DNA of 47,882 bases from an uncultured Treponema sp. (GCA_937915735.1 CALGGS010000039.1:1-47882), one strand, 5' to 3'. Counted from the stretch's first letter, positions 23,514-33,166 are shown. A program made the numbers and translations. The notes: generated from the letters alone by a model not told the origin.

Positions 23514-25156
23514 GATAATGAATTATTACAAATATTGTCGGCAAAATATAATGCCCCCTGAATGCCTCCCCTGAGGACTGCCTGCCAGAAAAGTTTTCCG
23601 TCAAGGGCCGGATGGTCAGGGTAAATTTCGTCAAATTTTTCGAGAGTTTTTCTAAGCGTCGTGTGATTCCAGTCCTTCAGCGAGTCAGCGAGAGGAATCA
23701 AGCTTTCAGGGAGACAGTCGATTGTCTTTTTACCGGCGGGAATTACAGAGCCCTCGCCTACGCTGCTTTTCGCACTTCCGTTCGGACTGAATGTGAATGC
23801 TGACGGAGGGAAGCCCTCTTCATCGCTCTCACATTCTCCGCGCAGAAATCGCTCGGTTTCAGCGTTGTTTTTTTCGAGCCGTAAGGTAATTGAAGAGACA
23901 GCCTCTTGTGCAGCCTTGTACGCCTGCTCGTGATTTATTCCCACTGCGATGATGTTTCCGCATTTTTCGACATTGTTGCGGGGAAAATTCACAACATCGC
24001 CCTCTTTTGTGCGTGGAAGGGCGTCACGGACTCCATAAATCTGCTTTACTTCGCTGAGACCGTAGATTTTTGAAACTCGTCCGGGAATAGAAAGCCAGGC
24101 CCGCTCAGCAGACACTAAGGTCGATGAAACTTCATAAAGCTCAAAGGGCTGAGCCTTTCCTTTTACAGATTGGTGCGGTTCCCAGGGAAGTGAAACTCTG
24201 TTTGAAAGGAGATAATCCGGCTCTAAGCCCAGCGAGATTTTCATCGCCTCTTCGGTGAGGTTCATTCCGCTTGAATAGGGAAAAGTCCATCCGCTCATAT
24301 AGCCGCCTGAAAGTCTGGCAGCAATCTCTCCAATCATAGGACCGTTTTTCGTATATTTTATGTCTGCCTTCGCAACGCCGCAAGTCAAGCCCAGAGCCTT
24401 GATTCCGAGAGCGAAGGTTGCAATCAATTCGTTCTTAATTTTTGACGGAACCTTTGAAGGCATGGAATGTCCCATTTCGATAAAATACGGAGGATAAAAA
24501 ATGTGCCTGTCTGCAAAGCCCGTAATTGTGAGCGTTCCCTTGTAGACGATTGAGTCGATTGAAAACTCCTGTCCTTCCATAAAATCTTCAAAAATCGCAC
24601 GGCTGCTTCTGGAATTTTTTATTGCGGATTTGACAGAGGTGTTGAATTCATTCTGATTACGAACCAGACGGCAACCGCGACCGCCCATATTGTCGCATGG
24701 CTTTACGACCTTCGGAAAATCAATGTTAGAGGCAGGCAAAGGCTGAGTCAGGAAAGTCTTATCCAATTCTATGAATTTCGGGCTTGGAACACCTTCTTTT
24801 TCGAAGCACTCTCTCATACGGACCTTGTCACTTGCGTTCAATGCAGCTTCAAATGAGTGCGCGGGAAGTCCTAAATTTTCTGCGACATAGGAAACGCTTG
24901 CCGAAAAGTCAGTTCCTGCGGTAAAAACTCCCTTTAACTCGCCCTTTTCATTCAATTCTTTTGCCAAATCAAGAAGAGCCGGCCTGTCTTTTAAATCGAC
25001 GGGGTAAAATTCATCTGCGAGAGGGACGGCAACGGCATTTTTATTTGCATCTACAACGACGGCCTTAAAGCCTAAGTGTTTTGCGGCGTTTATCGCAGGA
25101 GTCTGCATGAGACCCGCACCTAAAATCAGGATTTTTTTATTTTTTAGTCCTAACAT
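23510..25156 (-). CDS. ATP-grasp protein (carboxylate-amine ligase-like) in the cell-shape operon
   Basis: This 548-residue protein starts with a Rossmann-like preATP-grasp domain (KILILGAGLMQTPAINAAKHLGFKAVVVDAN). The ATP-grasp fold spans about 110-310 (PKVVKPCDNMGGRGCRLV, FEDFMEGQEFSIDSIVYKG, KADIKYTKNGPMIGEIAARLSGGYMSGWTFPYSSGMN). A C-terminal extension of about 170 residues does not resemble a known domain to me. The architecture is like PurK/CarB-type ligases that join a carboxylate to an amine or other nucleophile through an acyl phosphate. The substrate is unknown. It is coupled to the wall amidase downstream and lies 9 bp after rodA, so a role in wall or envelope precursor modification is a fair guess. 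Confidence 0.75.
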   Translation of the reverse strand: MLGLKNKKILILGAGLMQTPAINAAKHLGFKAVVVDANKNAVAVPLADEFYPVDLKDRPALLDLAKELNEKGELKGVFTAGTDFSASVSYVAENLGLPAHSFEAALNASDKVRMRECFEKEGVPSPKFIELDKTFLTQPLPASNIDFPKVVKPCDNMGGRGCRLVRNQNEFNTSVKSAIKNSRSSRAIFEDFMEGQEFSIDSIVYKGTLTITGFADRHIFYPPYFIEMGHSMPSKVPSKIKNELIATFALGIKALGLTCGVAKADIKYTKNGPMIGEIAARLSGGYMSGWTFPYSSGMNLTEEAMKISLGLEPDYLLSNRVSLPWEPHQSVKGKAQPFELYEVSSTLVSAERAWLSIPGRVSKIYGLSEVKQIYGVRDALPRTKEGDVVNFPRNNVEKCGNIIAVGINHEQAYKAAQEAVSSITLRLEKNNAETERFLRGECESDEEGFPPSAFTFSPNGSAKSSVGEGSVIPAGKKTIDCLPESLIPLADSLKDWNHTTLRKTLEKFDEIYPDHPALDGKLFWQAVLRGGIQGALYFADNICNNSLS

Positions 25157-25165
25157 AAAACTCCC

Positions 25166-26479
25166 CTAGAATCCAAATTTTCTTGAGCTTACGCTCATCA
25201 AAAGTCCTACGCTCATCATACTCATCCAGAGAGACGAGCCGCCATAACTCAAAAATAAGAGCGGAATTCCTGTAATGGGCATAATTCCCATAACCATTCC
25301 GACATTTACCATAAAATGGAAAGCGAACATCCCTAAAATTCCTGTCGCTATGAGCATGCCAAAGGTGTTTGTAGAATTCTTTATGATAAAAATCGTTCGC
25401 AATAAAATCAGAAAATACAGGGCAAAAACCGCCATACAGCCGACAAAGCCAAGTTCTTCTGAAAGAATACTGAAAATAAAGTCGGTGCTTTGCTCAGGCA
25501 GAAACCGATAATGACTCTGAGTTCCCTGCAAATAGCCACGGCCAAGCAGGGAGCCTGAGCCAATCGCAGTTTTTGACTGAATGATATTCCAGCCGGCACC
25601 AAGTCTGTCTGCATAGGGGTCAATAAAAACGATTAGTCGCATAACCTGATAATCTTTCAAGACCTTTCCGGCAAAATACGAAAGAATTAAAGAACCGCAG
25701 AAAATCGCTGCAAAATATGTAATCCAGTAAAAATATCTGTTGTGGCGGTAGAAAAACATACCGAGAACGGCCAGAATACCGACCGAACCGCTGGCAAAAA
25801 TCAGAATCAGGCGCAAAGTTCTGTTCGTAAGGATTCGGACAAAAACAAATGAGCCATGGGCAATCTTAGTTTCCCAAATCGGAAGCACAGTGAAAATGAT
25901 TGTAAACATTCCGCCCAAAAAAACAAAAAGAATGTAGCGGACAGGAATTCCTGCGATAAAGGCCATAAAAAGGAAAATCGGAAAATAAACAAGGGCAGTT
26001 CCTAAATCAGGCTGGGCCAAAATCAAGCCCATAGGAATGAACATAATGCCAAGCGAAATAATGAATCTTTTTAACTGGTTCTGAGTTTTTTTTGTTCTGT
26101 CCAAGTACCAGGCCAAAAAAACTATAAAAATGATTTTGCAGAACTCAGAAGGCTGGATTCCGAAAGGTCCGAAACCGAGCCAGCTTCTCGCGCCATTTAC
26201 ATATCGACCGAAAAATTTAGTAAAAAGAAGTACGAAGCATGCGAAAATGAATAAGATAGGAGCATAACGGGCAATTCTTCTGTAATCTATAAGGGAAAGA
26301 GAGAGCATAAGAAGAAGCCCCGTTCCGCCCCAGACAATCTGCTTCAGATATTCGCTGGAAACATTCATTCCGTCAGAGTTAATTCCTGACGAATAAATAA
26401 AAAGGATTCCGAAGGTCACGAGAGCCGTAACGCAAAAAAAGAGGATAAAATCAAAAAAATTCAAAAACTTTAAATTCAT
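25166..26479 (-). CDS. rodA: Rod-shape-determining SEDS glycosyltransferase RodA
   Basis: This 437-residue polytopic membrane protein of the SEDS family polymerises lipid II glycans for side-wall growth. Many hydrophobic helices are visible, and family blocks include WLGFGPFGIQPSEFCKIIFI, QPDLGTALVYFPI, GAGWNIIQSKTAIGSGSLLGRG, RFLPEQSTDFIFSILSEELGFVG and the C-terminal GIPLLFLSYGGSSL. The length is a little above the E. coli protein (370). It starts 1 bp after mrdA, as expected for a RodA-PBP2 functional pair. Confidence 0.93.
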   Translation of the reverse strand: MNLKFLNFFDFILFFCVTALVTFGILFIYSSGINSDGMNVSSEYLKQIVWGGTGLLLMLSLSLIDYRRIARYAPILFIFACFVLLFTKFFGRYVNGARSWLGFGPFGIQPSEFCKIIFIVFLAWYLDRTKKTQNQLKRFIISLGIMFIPMGLILAQPDLGTALVYFPIFLFMAFIAGIPVRYILFVFLGGMFTIIFTVLPIWETKIAHGSFVFVRILTNRTLRLILIFASGSVGILAVLGMFFYRHNRYFYWITYFAAIFCGSLILSYFAGKVLKDYQVMRLIVFIDPYADRLGAGWNIIQSKTAIGSGSLLGRGYLQGTQSHYRFLPEQSTDFIFSILSEELGFVGCMAVFALYFLILLRTIFIIKNSTNTFGMLIATGILGMFAFHFMVNVGMVMGIMPITGIPLLFLSYGGSSLWMSMMSVGLLMSVSSRKFGF

Positions 26480-26480
26480 T

Positions 26481-28388
26481 CTACTCTGCCCTTCCTCTTG
26501 CCCGTTTTCTGTCTTTGATTACGCTTCTTACGCTCGCCGGCAATGCCTCAACAGCTTCTTCATAAGTCTGATTCGCAAAAATTCCCTGAAAAATAATGTT
26601 AGTCGCATAGGGCGCCCACCACTCCCATTCATTTGCCGCCTCGACAAGAACGACAACGACAACCTGCTCCTCCCGCGGAGCATTGAAGGGTGCATAGCAA
26701 GCCATCCAAGAATGCCAGTGATCGATTGAGCCGACCTCGGCTGTACCAGTTTTTCCTGCAATCTGGACGACCTTGTTGTTAAGAGGAAAAGCCGGAGTTC
26801 CGTCTGTAATAGTGTAGCGCATTGCGTTCTGAACTTCACGCCAAACGGATTCATCAATATTAGACTCGTGTAAAATTTCAGGTTTTATTTCCTCAATAAC
26901 TTCGTTAGTCGCAGGATCCCTGACTTCTTTTAAAAGATGGGGTCTGTAAATTTTACCTTCATTTGTAACCATTGCGACCATATTTGCGATATGAAGCGGA
27001 GTGACAAGCGTATATCCCTGACCAATGGACATATTCATAGTGTCACCGCCGAGCCATTTTTGGTGATATTTTCGCTCTTTCCATGGTGCCGTAGGAACGA
27101 AGCCTGCTTGCTGGGCTGGTAAATCGATGTTCAGGCTTTCCCCAAAGCCGAATTCCTTTGCGTATGAAGAAATTTTATCGACACCAAGATAATCACGGCC
27201 AACAACCCAATAATAAACATCACAGGACTGTGCGAGAGCATCTTTCATATTAAGATAGCCATGCCCCCATTTTTGGTGGCAGTGGAAAATTCTGTTTCCG
27301 TAGTCAACTCGTCCAGTACACTCAATGTCTTTTGCAGAAGAAAAGGCCTTTTCAGCGAGCATTGCCGTGGACATTATGATTTTAAAAGTAGAAGCCGGAG
27401 GATAAGCGGCATTCACGACACGATTTAGAAGAGGACGGTTTTTATCTTCGGCAAGCTTATTGTACTGGCTGGCAGCGTTATCATCATTAAAAAGATTCTG
27501 ATCATAAAACGGATAGGAAACCATAGCCAGGATTTCACCATCACTAGGGCGAAGAACTACAGCCGCCCCGATTCGCTCTCCAAGAGCTTTTTCAGCAAGC
27601 TCCTGAATACGCATATCTATCGTCAGCACAAGATTCTTACCCATTTGCGGCGGCTCGATAATCGGCTTGTCAGAAAGGATTCGCCCGCGGGCATCGATTG
27701 TCCGGCTTTCACGCCCCTGGATTCCCTGAAGGCGCAAATCATATTGCTTTTCGATGCCTGTCTTACCAACTACGGATTTATTTGAATAAACCTTCCGGCC
27801 TTTTTCATCCGCAATATTGTACATAGCCTTTATTTCTTCATTCGTAATATCACCGACATAGCCTACGACATGGGCGATGGAACCTGTCTCTACATAGTTT
27901 CGGATTGGCTTGTTGCGCCAGGAAACGCCGGGCAAATCAGTCGCATTTTCCGCAATATTTGAAATCACAGAAAAAGGAACATTTGAGCGGACCTCAAGTG
28001 CCGTATATGAACGGCGCAGATTTTTAGGAACTCTTTTATCAATTTCGTTTTTAGAGATTCCAAGATAAGAAGCAAGACGGGAAGCAACAGAATCATAGTG
28101 CCCGATTGGGATTTCTGCGGGAATCAAGTCAACAGCGAAGGAGTCGGTGTTGATGACCATAGGCATAGTCGCGTTTCTGTCAAAGATTTCGCCACGCTGA
28201 GCGTCAATAGTCCTTACCTGACTTGAAATTGTCTGAGCCTGCTTTCTGTATTGAGCGCCCTCAACGACCTGAAGCGAAAAAAGCTTTAGGGCATAAACAA
28301 GAAAAAGAACGGCAATCAGAAAGCCCAGAATCACGACTTTTGCGCCCGTCTCAACGGATCCGTTTTCAGTTCCAAAATATTTTGCCAT
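26481..28388 (-). CDS. mrdA: Penicillin-binding protein 2 (elongasome transpeptidase)
   Basis: This 635-residue class B PBP cross-links side-wall peptidoglycan together with RodA. An N-terminal membrane helix at about 18-38 is followed by the pedestal domain. The transpeptidase motifs are SxxK in PPASTFK (Ser near 332), SCD in AQSCDVYYW near 385, and KTG in AGKTGTAE near 545. The QRGEIFDRN box near 60 marks the dimerisation domain. Length and order are normal. AAGGAG lies 7 nt before the ATG. It is co-transcribed with mreD (11-bp gap) and rodA. Confidence 0.93.
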   Translation of the reverse strand: MAKYFGTENGSVETGAKVVILGFLIAVLFLVYALKLFSLQVVEGAQYRKQAQTISSQVRTIDAQRGEIFDRNATMPMVINTDSFAVDLIPAEIPIGHYDSVASRLASYLGISKNEIDKRVPKNLRRSYTALEVRSNVPFSVISNIAENATDLPGVSWRNKPIRNYVETGSIAHVVGYVGDITNEEIKAMYNIADEKGRKVYSNKSVVGKTGIEKQYDLRLQGIQGRESRTIDARGRILSDKPIIEPPQMGKNLVLTIDMRIQELAEKALGERIGAAVVLRPSDGEILAMVSYPFYDQNLFNDDNAASQYNKLAEDKNRPLLNRVVNAAYPPASTFKIIMSTAMLAEKAFSSAKDIECTGRVDYGNRIFHCHQKWGHGYLNMKDALAQSCDVYYWVVGRDYLGVDKISSYAKEFGFGESLNIDLPAQQAGFVPTAPWKERKYHQKWLGGDTMNMSIGQGYTLVTPLHIANMVAMVTNEGKIYRPHLLKEVRDPATNEVIEEIKPEILHESNIDESVWREVQNAMRYTITDGTPAFPLNNKVVQIAGKTGTAEVGSIDHWHSWMACYAPFNAPREEQVVVVVLVEAANEWEWWAPYATNIIFQGIFANQTYEEAVEALPASVRSVIKDRKRARGRAE

Positions 28389-28399
28389 TCCACAGCTCC

Positions 28400-28909
28400 T
28401 TATGAAATCTTTTCAGGGTCAAGCAAAATCACATTGCTGAAAACATCCAGAAATTTAAAAACCAAAGGCGTCAAAACCGCATTTGCGGCAAGCTCAAACA
28501 AAAAAGTAACTGAAAACAAAGAATAAGGGACAACAGAATCAGGAAAGAAAACTGAGATGATAAAAATCAGAACGGCCTTAAAAAGCGTCGCAAAAAATCC
28601 GATAAGAAGAGGCAGAAAAACGCCCTGAATATTCAAGGTTTTGTTAAAAATTCCTGAGACATAGCCGATTATCGTCCTTAAAAGCGAGTGAAGTCCAAAA
28701 GGAGACACAGTCAGGAAATCAAGAAAAAGCCCCGATGCAAATCCCGCTGAAACTCCGAAAATTTTTCCGTTGTGAACAGAAAGATAAAGCGAGATTATGA
28801 GAAGAAAGTCAGGAATGGCTGGCAAGAAAAGCATATTCGAGAGAATCGCAGTCTCAAACACAACGAAGCAAAGGAGAATCAAAACTGATACTAAAAAAGA
28901 TTTTAACAC
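28400..28909 (-). CDS. mreD: Rod-shape-determining protein MreD
   Basis: This 169-residue inner-membrane protein has about five hydrophobic helices and the family-typical PDFLLIISLYLSVHNGKIFGVSAGFASGLFLDFLTVSPFGLHSLL block. MreD links MreC to RodA/PBP2 in the elongasome. Translation begins at a GTG (28907-28909) preceded by a GGGGG-type ribosome site. It lies 9 bp after mreC. MreD is poorly conserved in sequence, so the call rests on topology plus position between mreC and mrdA. Confidence 0.9.
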   Translation of the reverse strand: MLKSFLVSVLILLCFVVFETAILSNMLFLPAIPDFLLIISLYLSVHNGKIFGVSAGFASGLFLDFLTVSPFGLHSLLRTIIGYVSGIFNKTLNIQGVFLPLLIGFFATLFKAVLIFIISVFFPDSVVPYSLFSVTFLFELAANAVLTPLVFKFLDVFSNVILLDPEKIS

Positions 28910-28918
28910 CTTTACCCC

Positions 28919-29794
28919 CTAGTTTTTCAGAAGCGGATTCACTTCGATTAAATCAGAAACAATCACCATTTCGATTCTTGAAAAATCAATTACAGGAGCG
29001 ACCTTTATGCTCAAAGAAGAGTCATAATCAAGCGTCTTTATTTCAGAAATAGAGCCAATCGGAATATCGCTGGTATAATTTCCGCCCTCACCGCTCGTAA
29101 CGATTAAATCCCCAATCTGAAGCTCGTCCAAAACTCTTTTTTTTATGTAAGACATATTGAGCATTGAGTCGCTCGAGCCATTACCCGAAATAAGGCCGAT
29201 ATCACGAGTTTTTTGAATTCGCGCAGAAACTGAGCATTTTGTGTCATAAATCGGCATTACAAGGCTGGTCCCCGCCCCGACCGTCACAACCTTCCCGACA
29301 AGGCCAGTGATTCCGTTCTGAACGGCAAGAACAGGCATATTTTTCTTAATTCCGTGACGGCTTCCCTTGTTAATCGTAAAAGCTGAATAAAGACTATCTG
29401 GATTTCGGGCAATTATTTGGGCTGGATAATTTTTTTCCTGATATGTGACAGAAAAATCAAGCTGCTCTTTTAAACGCTCATTTTCCTTACGGATGTCAGT
29501 ATTAGCCCTTTGTAAGATTTCGTAATTTTTTAGCCTTTCCGTAAGCTCCTTGTTTTCCTGGCGAAGGCGGGCAAGTTCGTGGACGGCATTAAAAGTGTTT
29601 TCAATTCCGTTTGTTACGGTTGAGACACCTTTTTGAACAGAGGAAAGAAGGGTAAAACCCAAACTCCGAAAATTTAAAACAAAGCCGCCAGAATGAAAGG
29701 CGAGCATTGCTCCAGAAAAGAGAAGGAAAACTATGAGCAGGATTTCAGATAAACCAAATCTGAAGGATTGTTTTGACGAAGCCATTTTTGACAC
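28919..29794 (-). CDS. mreC: Rod-shape-determining protein MreC
   Basis: This protein of up to 291 residues has an N-terminal membrane helix (about 15-37), a coiled coil (about 65-110, RLRQENKELTERLKNYEILQRANTDIRKENERLKEQL), and the two-barrel periplasmic region (about 115-285) with INKGSRHGIKKNMPVLAVQNGITGLVGKV. MreC organises PBP2 and RodA outside the membrane. The start is uncertain: a GTG at 29794 overlaps the mreB stop as TAGTG, and an ATG follows at 29785; neither has a clear ribosome site. The overlap suggests coupling to mreB. Confidence 0.9.
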   Translation of the reverse strand: MSKMASSKQSFRFGLSEILLIVFLLFSGAMLAFHSGGFVLNFRSLGFTLLSSVQKGVSTVTNGIENTFNAVHELARLRQENKELTERLKNYEILQRANTDIRKENERLKEQLDFSVTYQEKNYPAQIIARNPDSLYSAFTINKGSRHGIKKNMPVLAVQNGITGLVGKVVTVGAGTSLVMPIYDTKCSVSARIQKTRDIGLISGNGSSDSMLNMSYIKKRVLDELQIGDLIVTSGEGGNYTSDIPIGSISEIKTLDYDSSLSIKVAPVIDFSRIEMVIVSDLIEVNPLLKN

Positions 29795-30837
29795 TAATCA
29801 TTGAGATTGTCGTAAATTGCCCTGTCAGAAGACATATCCTTAAACAAGTCGAATGCCATTCCGGCTCCCAGAGCCACGCATTCAAGAGGCTTTTCCACGG
29901 TAAAGACAGGAACACCCGTTTCCTTTGCGATAAGTTTTGGCAAGCCCTTCAACAAGCTTCCGCCGCCGCTCATTACGATTCCCCGCTCAACGATGTCGGC
30001 CGCAAGCTCAGAAGGAGTTTCACCAAGAGTGACTTTGATAAGCTCAACTATTTCGTTTACAGTAGATTTTAAAGCCTCACGAACCTCAACGCTGTCAATT
30101 TCAAGGCGGCGCGGAAGACCTGTGATTGCGTCGTTACCACGAACCTCCATTTTTTCGATTGCCTTGTCTTTTTCTGAAAGAGCGTTTCCAATCTGAATCT
30201 TGAGCCGTTCCGCTGTCTGCTGACCAATGCGGAGGTTATGAACATTAAGGACATATTTCATGATTGCGTCGTCGAATTTGTCGCCACCGACACGAATCGC
30301 CTTTGTAACGACCATTCCGCCCAGCGAGATAACAGAAACCTCTGTCGTTCCACCGCCGATATCGCAAATCATGTGACCAGCCGGCTCGTTGATTGGAATT
30401 TGAGCACCGATAGCAGCGGCCAGAGACTCTTCAATTACATCAACTTCCTTTGCCCCGGCCTTAAGGGCCGTTTCAATAACAGCCCGTCGTTCAACCTGAG
30501 TGATACACGACGGAATTCCGATTTTCATTCTTGCAGATTTAAAAAGCTGGTGACGAGAAATGACCTTTGAGATGAAATATTTTATCATTTTTTCGCAAGA
30601 ATCGATGTCTGCGATAACCCCATCCTGTAACGGACGAATTGCTTCGATATTGCCAGGGGTTTTCCAAAGCATTCGTTTAGCCTCGGCACCCACAGCCCAG
30701 ACATGCTTTGTTCCTTTTTCGACGGCTACAACGGAAGGCTCGTCAACAACGATTCCTTTACCGCGCACATAAATCAATGTATTACAAGTTCCTAAATCAA
30801 TACCAATATCTGTTGAAAATCGATCCAAAAAGCCCAT
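29794..30837 (-). CDS. mreB: Actin-like rod-shape protein MreB
   Basis: This 347-residue bacterial actin polymerises under the membrane and guides lateral wall synthesis. Motifs are phosphate 1 DIGIDLGTCNTLIYVRGKG, connect-type VIEESLAAAIGA, phosphate 2 MICDIGGGTTEVSVISLGG, and the adenosine motif GIVMSGGGSLLKGLPKLI. Length is normal. GGAGG lies ahead of the ATG. It follows the TPR-protein gene by about 36 bp and leads the mreBCD-mrdA-rodA block. Confidence 0.95.
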   Translation of the reverse strand: MGFLDRFSTDIGIDLGTCNTLIYVRGKGIVVDEPSVVAVEKGTKHVWAVGAEAKRMLWKTPGNIEAIRPLQDGVIADIDSCEKMIKYFISKVISRHQLFKSARMKIGIPSCITQVERRAVIETALKAGAKEVDVIEESLAAAIGAQIPINEPAGHMICDIGGGTTEVSVISLGGMVVTKAIRVGGDKFDDAIMKYVLNVHNLRIGQQTAERLKIQIGNALSEKDKAIEKMEVRGNDAITGLPRRLEIDSVEVREALKSTVNEIVELIKVTLGETPSELAADIVERGIVMSGGGSLLKGLPKLIAKETGVPVFTVEKPLECVALGAGMAFDLFKDMSSDRAIYDNLND

Positions 30838-30873
30838 GAAAAAGTCCTCCCAAACTTTTTTTATATATCTATT

Positions 30874-31848
30874 TTACTTTATTTCGCTCATTTTTTTCAA
30901 TGCTAAAGGGTGATTATTTTGAATTCTTAACGCTTTTCTCCACTCAGAGCGAGCCTTTACAAGGTCACCCCGGCTTTCGTAAACCACACCAAGACCATAC
31001 AGGGCGTCAGCAGAATTTTCATTTTTTTCGAGAACGAAATTGAATTCCCTTTCGGCATCATCAAATTCTTCCCGCTCCAAATAAATATTGCCCATCAGGA
31101 TTCTGCTTTTCAAGATTATCTGCTCATCCTTACATTCCTGAGAAATTCTGTAAAGATACTGCTCTGCGACTGTGTCCTGCCCAACTGCATGATACTGCTC
31201 CGCTATTGAAAGAAGCAGGATGTCGCTTTCCCGAACTAAAAGAGCTTCAGTAAAAGCAGAGATGCTTTCCATTGTCATTCCAAGAGAAGCGTAGCTTAAA
31301 CCGAGAAGCTCAGGAATATCGTCGTTTTTTGGGTTAGACGCCTTATATCCGTCTTTTTTTGCCTTTAAGAGATATTTTACTGCCAAATCTGCATAATAAT
31401 GATAAGAAGACTGAAGGTTTTTGTAAAAATAAGCCTTTCCGAGCATATATTCGATTTGACTTACAGAGCCGAACCGAGCCGTCTGAAGGGCAATCCGCAG
31501 GGAATTTATTGACTCGTCAAGATATGTAAGAGATTCCGTTAAATCTGACTGAGAGACGGCAAGGAAAAATGCCGCGTATCCGTTGTAAGTTCGTGCAGTC
31601 GTATTGAAGGGCTTTTCGTAAAGAATTGCGGAAGAAATGTCGTAAACGGCCTGATAGTCGTAACTCTTCCATTTGGATTTCAGGTTGATTAGTGAATTTC
31701 CCTTGCTTATTTTTGAATCAATCGCACGGTAAGCAAAATAAAAGAGCGTAGAAATCAATGCAATGACAAAAGCGAAAATAACAAACTTTTTAAAAATAAC
31801 TTTTTTTTGCTTAAAAACTTTTCGCTTTTGCAAAGATTTTAATCTCAT
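30874..31848 (-). CDS. TPR-repeat membrane-anchored protein upstream of mreB
   Basis: This 324-residue protein has a basic N-terminus, one membrane helix at about 20-40 (KFVIFAFVIALISTLFYFAY), and then TPR-like helical repeats to the end. The clearest are the last three (LLLSIAEQYHAVGQDTVAEQYLYRI; IYLEREEFDDAEREFNFVLEKNENSADALYGLGVVYESRGDLVKARSEWRKALRIQ). I chose the ATG at 31848, which has GGTGGGA just upstream. An in-frame start at 31935 would lie inside the RNase P RNA gene and is rejected. Being first in the mre operon, it could be a scaffold for elongasome or division proteins (inference). Confidence 0.8.
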   Translation of the reverse strand: MRLKSLQKRKVFKQKKVIFKKFVIFAFVIALISTLFYFAYRAIDSKISKGNSLINLKSKWKSYDYQAVYDISSAILYEKPFNTTARTYNGYAAFFLAVSQSDLTESLTYLDESINSLRIALQTARFGSVSQIEYMLGKAYFYKNLQSSYHYYADLAVKYLLKAKKDGYKASNPKNDDIPELLGLSYASLGMTMESISAFTEALLVRESDILLLSIAEQYHAVGQDTVAEQYLYRISQECKDEQIILKSRILMGNIYLEREEFDDAEREFNFVLEKNENSADALYGLGVVYESRGDLVKARSEWRKALRIQNNHPLALKKMSEIK

Positions 31849-31876
31849 TTTCCCACCGCTTAAACATAAATAAAAA

Positions 31877-32274
31877 ACAGAAAAGACAATAAGCCGGGTT
31901 CTGTCAGTCCCTCGCAAAGAAGGACTTATAACCATCTATCCGAAGCTCCTGTTACCAGAAGCCTTTAGCGGTCTACCCGTAGACACAGCCCGAAAACGCA
32001 TATCTACTGCTTGACCTTGCTCCAAACGAGGTTTTCCCTGCCAGCCTTGTTACCAAAACTGCGGTGCGCCCTTACCGCACCTTTTCACCCTTACCCACGA
32101 AAGCAGGCGGTTTATTTTCTGTGGCACTTTCTGTCAGAAAAAAGGCTTATGCCCACAAGAACAAGTTCCTTTTTCTGCCCGGTCGTTATCCGGCGTTTTT
32201 TTCGGTGGAGCCCGGACTTTCCTCACCCGCAAATGCTGTCATAAGCAAAGCAGGCACGGTTACATCTTTTCTGT
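31877..32274 (-). ncRNA. rnpB: RNase P RNA (bacterial class A)
   Basis: The conserved 5' P4 strand GAGGAAAGTCCGGGCTCC (minus strand, ending near 32207) and the conserved 3' block ACAGAACCCGGCTTA (near 31890) are both present, as expected for the catalytic RNA that trims tRNA 5' ends. The ends are set by a perfect 10-bp P1 helix, ACAGAAAAGA (32265-32274) with TCTTTTCTGT (31877-31886), giving about 398 nt. A T-run follows the 3' strand of P1, so P1 could double as the terminator hairpin. The gene lies between the zinc-ribbon gene (stop at 32294) and the TPR gene. Confidence 0.95.
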
Positions 32275-32293
32275 AATTTTTATTCTTAGAAAA

Positions 32294-33166
32294 CTACTCG
32301 TCGAACGCCATGGTCTTTTCGTCATCAAGGCCATTAGAAGAGTCAGAAAGCTCGCCGTCCTCATCTTCAGCATCGCGTTCATCAGCAAATTCATCCTCGA
32401 AATCAGCAAGGCTGCCCGTTTCTTCGAGAGTTGAATAATCCTCGGCCTCGTCCTCGGCAACTTCCTGATAGAAAAGAATTCTTGAGCAATACGGACAGAA
32501 GAGAATTTTCTGACCGTCACGAACTTCGTTCGCAAACTGCCCCGGGAGAATCATCTGACAGCCAGTACAAACGCCGTTCTTTACGGCAACGATTCCCTCG
32601 GAATTTCGCTGGATAATTCGCTGGAATTTGTAAACGATTTCAGGATCCAAATCCTGTGTTATTTTATCTTCCTCTGCATTGAGAGAACGGATTTCCTCGG
32701 CATAAGAATTAACCTGCTCCTGAAGGGAAGACTCGCCCTCTGCAAGACCTGTCTTCTGACTTTCAATCAAAGCCTCGTCTGCCTTCAATGATTCGTTTAT
32801 TTCTGACAGTTTTTTTTCTTCACGGAGCAAATCCTTTCGGATATTTGCCTCACGCTCAGTCGCTTCGGTAATCTGCTTATCGAGTGCCTCGTACTCACGG
32901 TGAGAAGTAATACTATCCATATCCTTTTCGCCCGCTTCGCGAGACGCCTCTGCCTGAGAAAGCTGTTCTCTTAAATCGTCAACTTTAGTTTTTAACTCTT
33001 CGTAATTCTTGTTTTTCTCGACATATTCCTTCTGGAGACGCTCTAAAAGCTCTCTCTGAGAATCAAGCTGTTTTGGCGAAGACTCTACTTTTTTTTCCAA
33101 ATCGTATTTCTTTACCAAAGTATCCTGCAAAGATTTGAGTTTATCAAAAACTTCTGTCATTTCCAT
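32294..33166 (-). CDS. Coiled-coil C4 zinc-ribbon protein
   Basis: This 290-residue protein has a long coiled coil (about 5-170), then a C4 zinc ribbon CTGCQMILPGQFANEVRDGQKILFCPYC (about 197-225), then an unusual acidic tail of about 55 residues. The first two parts match the family that includes H. pylori HP0958/FlgZ and chlamydial CdsZ, which link to flagella or type III secretion and RNA binding. The tail is extra. I chose the ATG at 33166, with GAGGT 8 nt upstream. Its role here is not established. Confidence 0.8.
   Translation of the reverse strand: MEMTEVFDKLKSLQDTLVKKYDLEKKVESSPKQLDSQRELLERLQKEYVEKNKNYEELKTKVDDLREQLSQAEASREAGEKDMDSITSHREYEALDKQITEATEREANIRKDLLREEKKLSEINESLKADEALIESQKTGLAEGESSLQEQVNSYAEEIRSLNAEEDKITQDLDPEIVYKFQRIIQRNSEGIVAVKNGVCTGCQMILPGQFANEVRDGQKILFCPYCSRILFYQEVAEDEAEDYSTLEETGSLADFEDEFADERDAEDEDGELSDSSNGLDDEKTMAFDE

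Noticed and set aside
31849..31935. Longer N-terminus for the TPR protein
   Set aside because: The upstream in-frame start lies inside RNase P RNA, and a good ribosome site fits the ATG at 31848.
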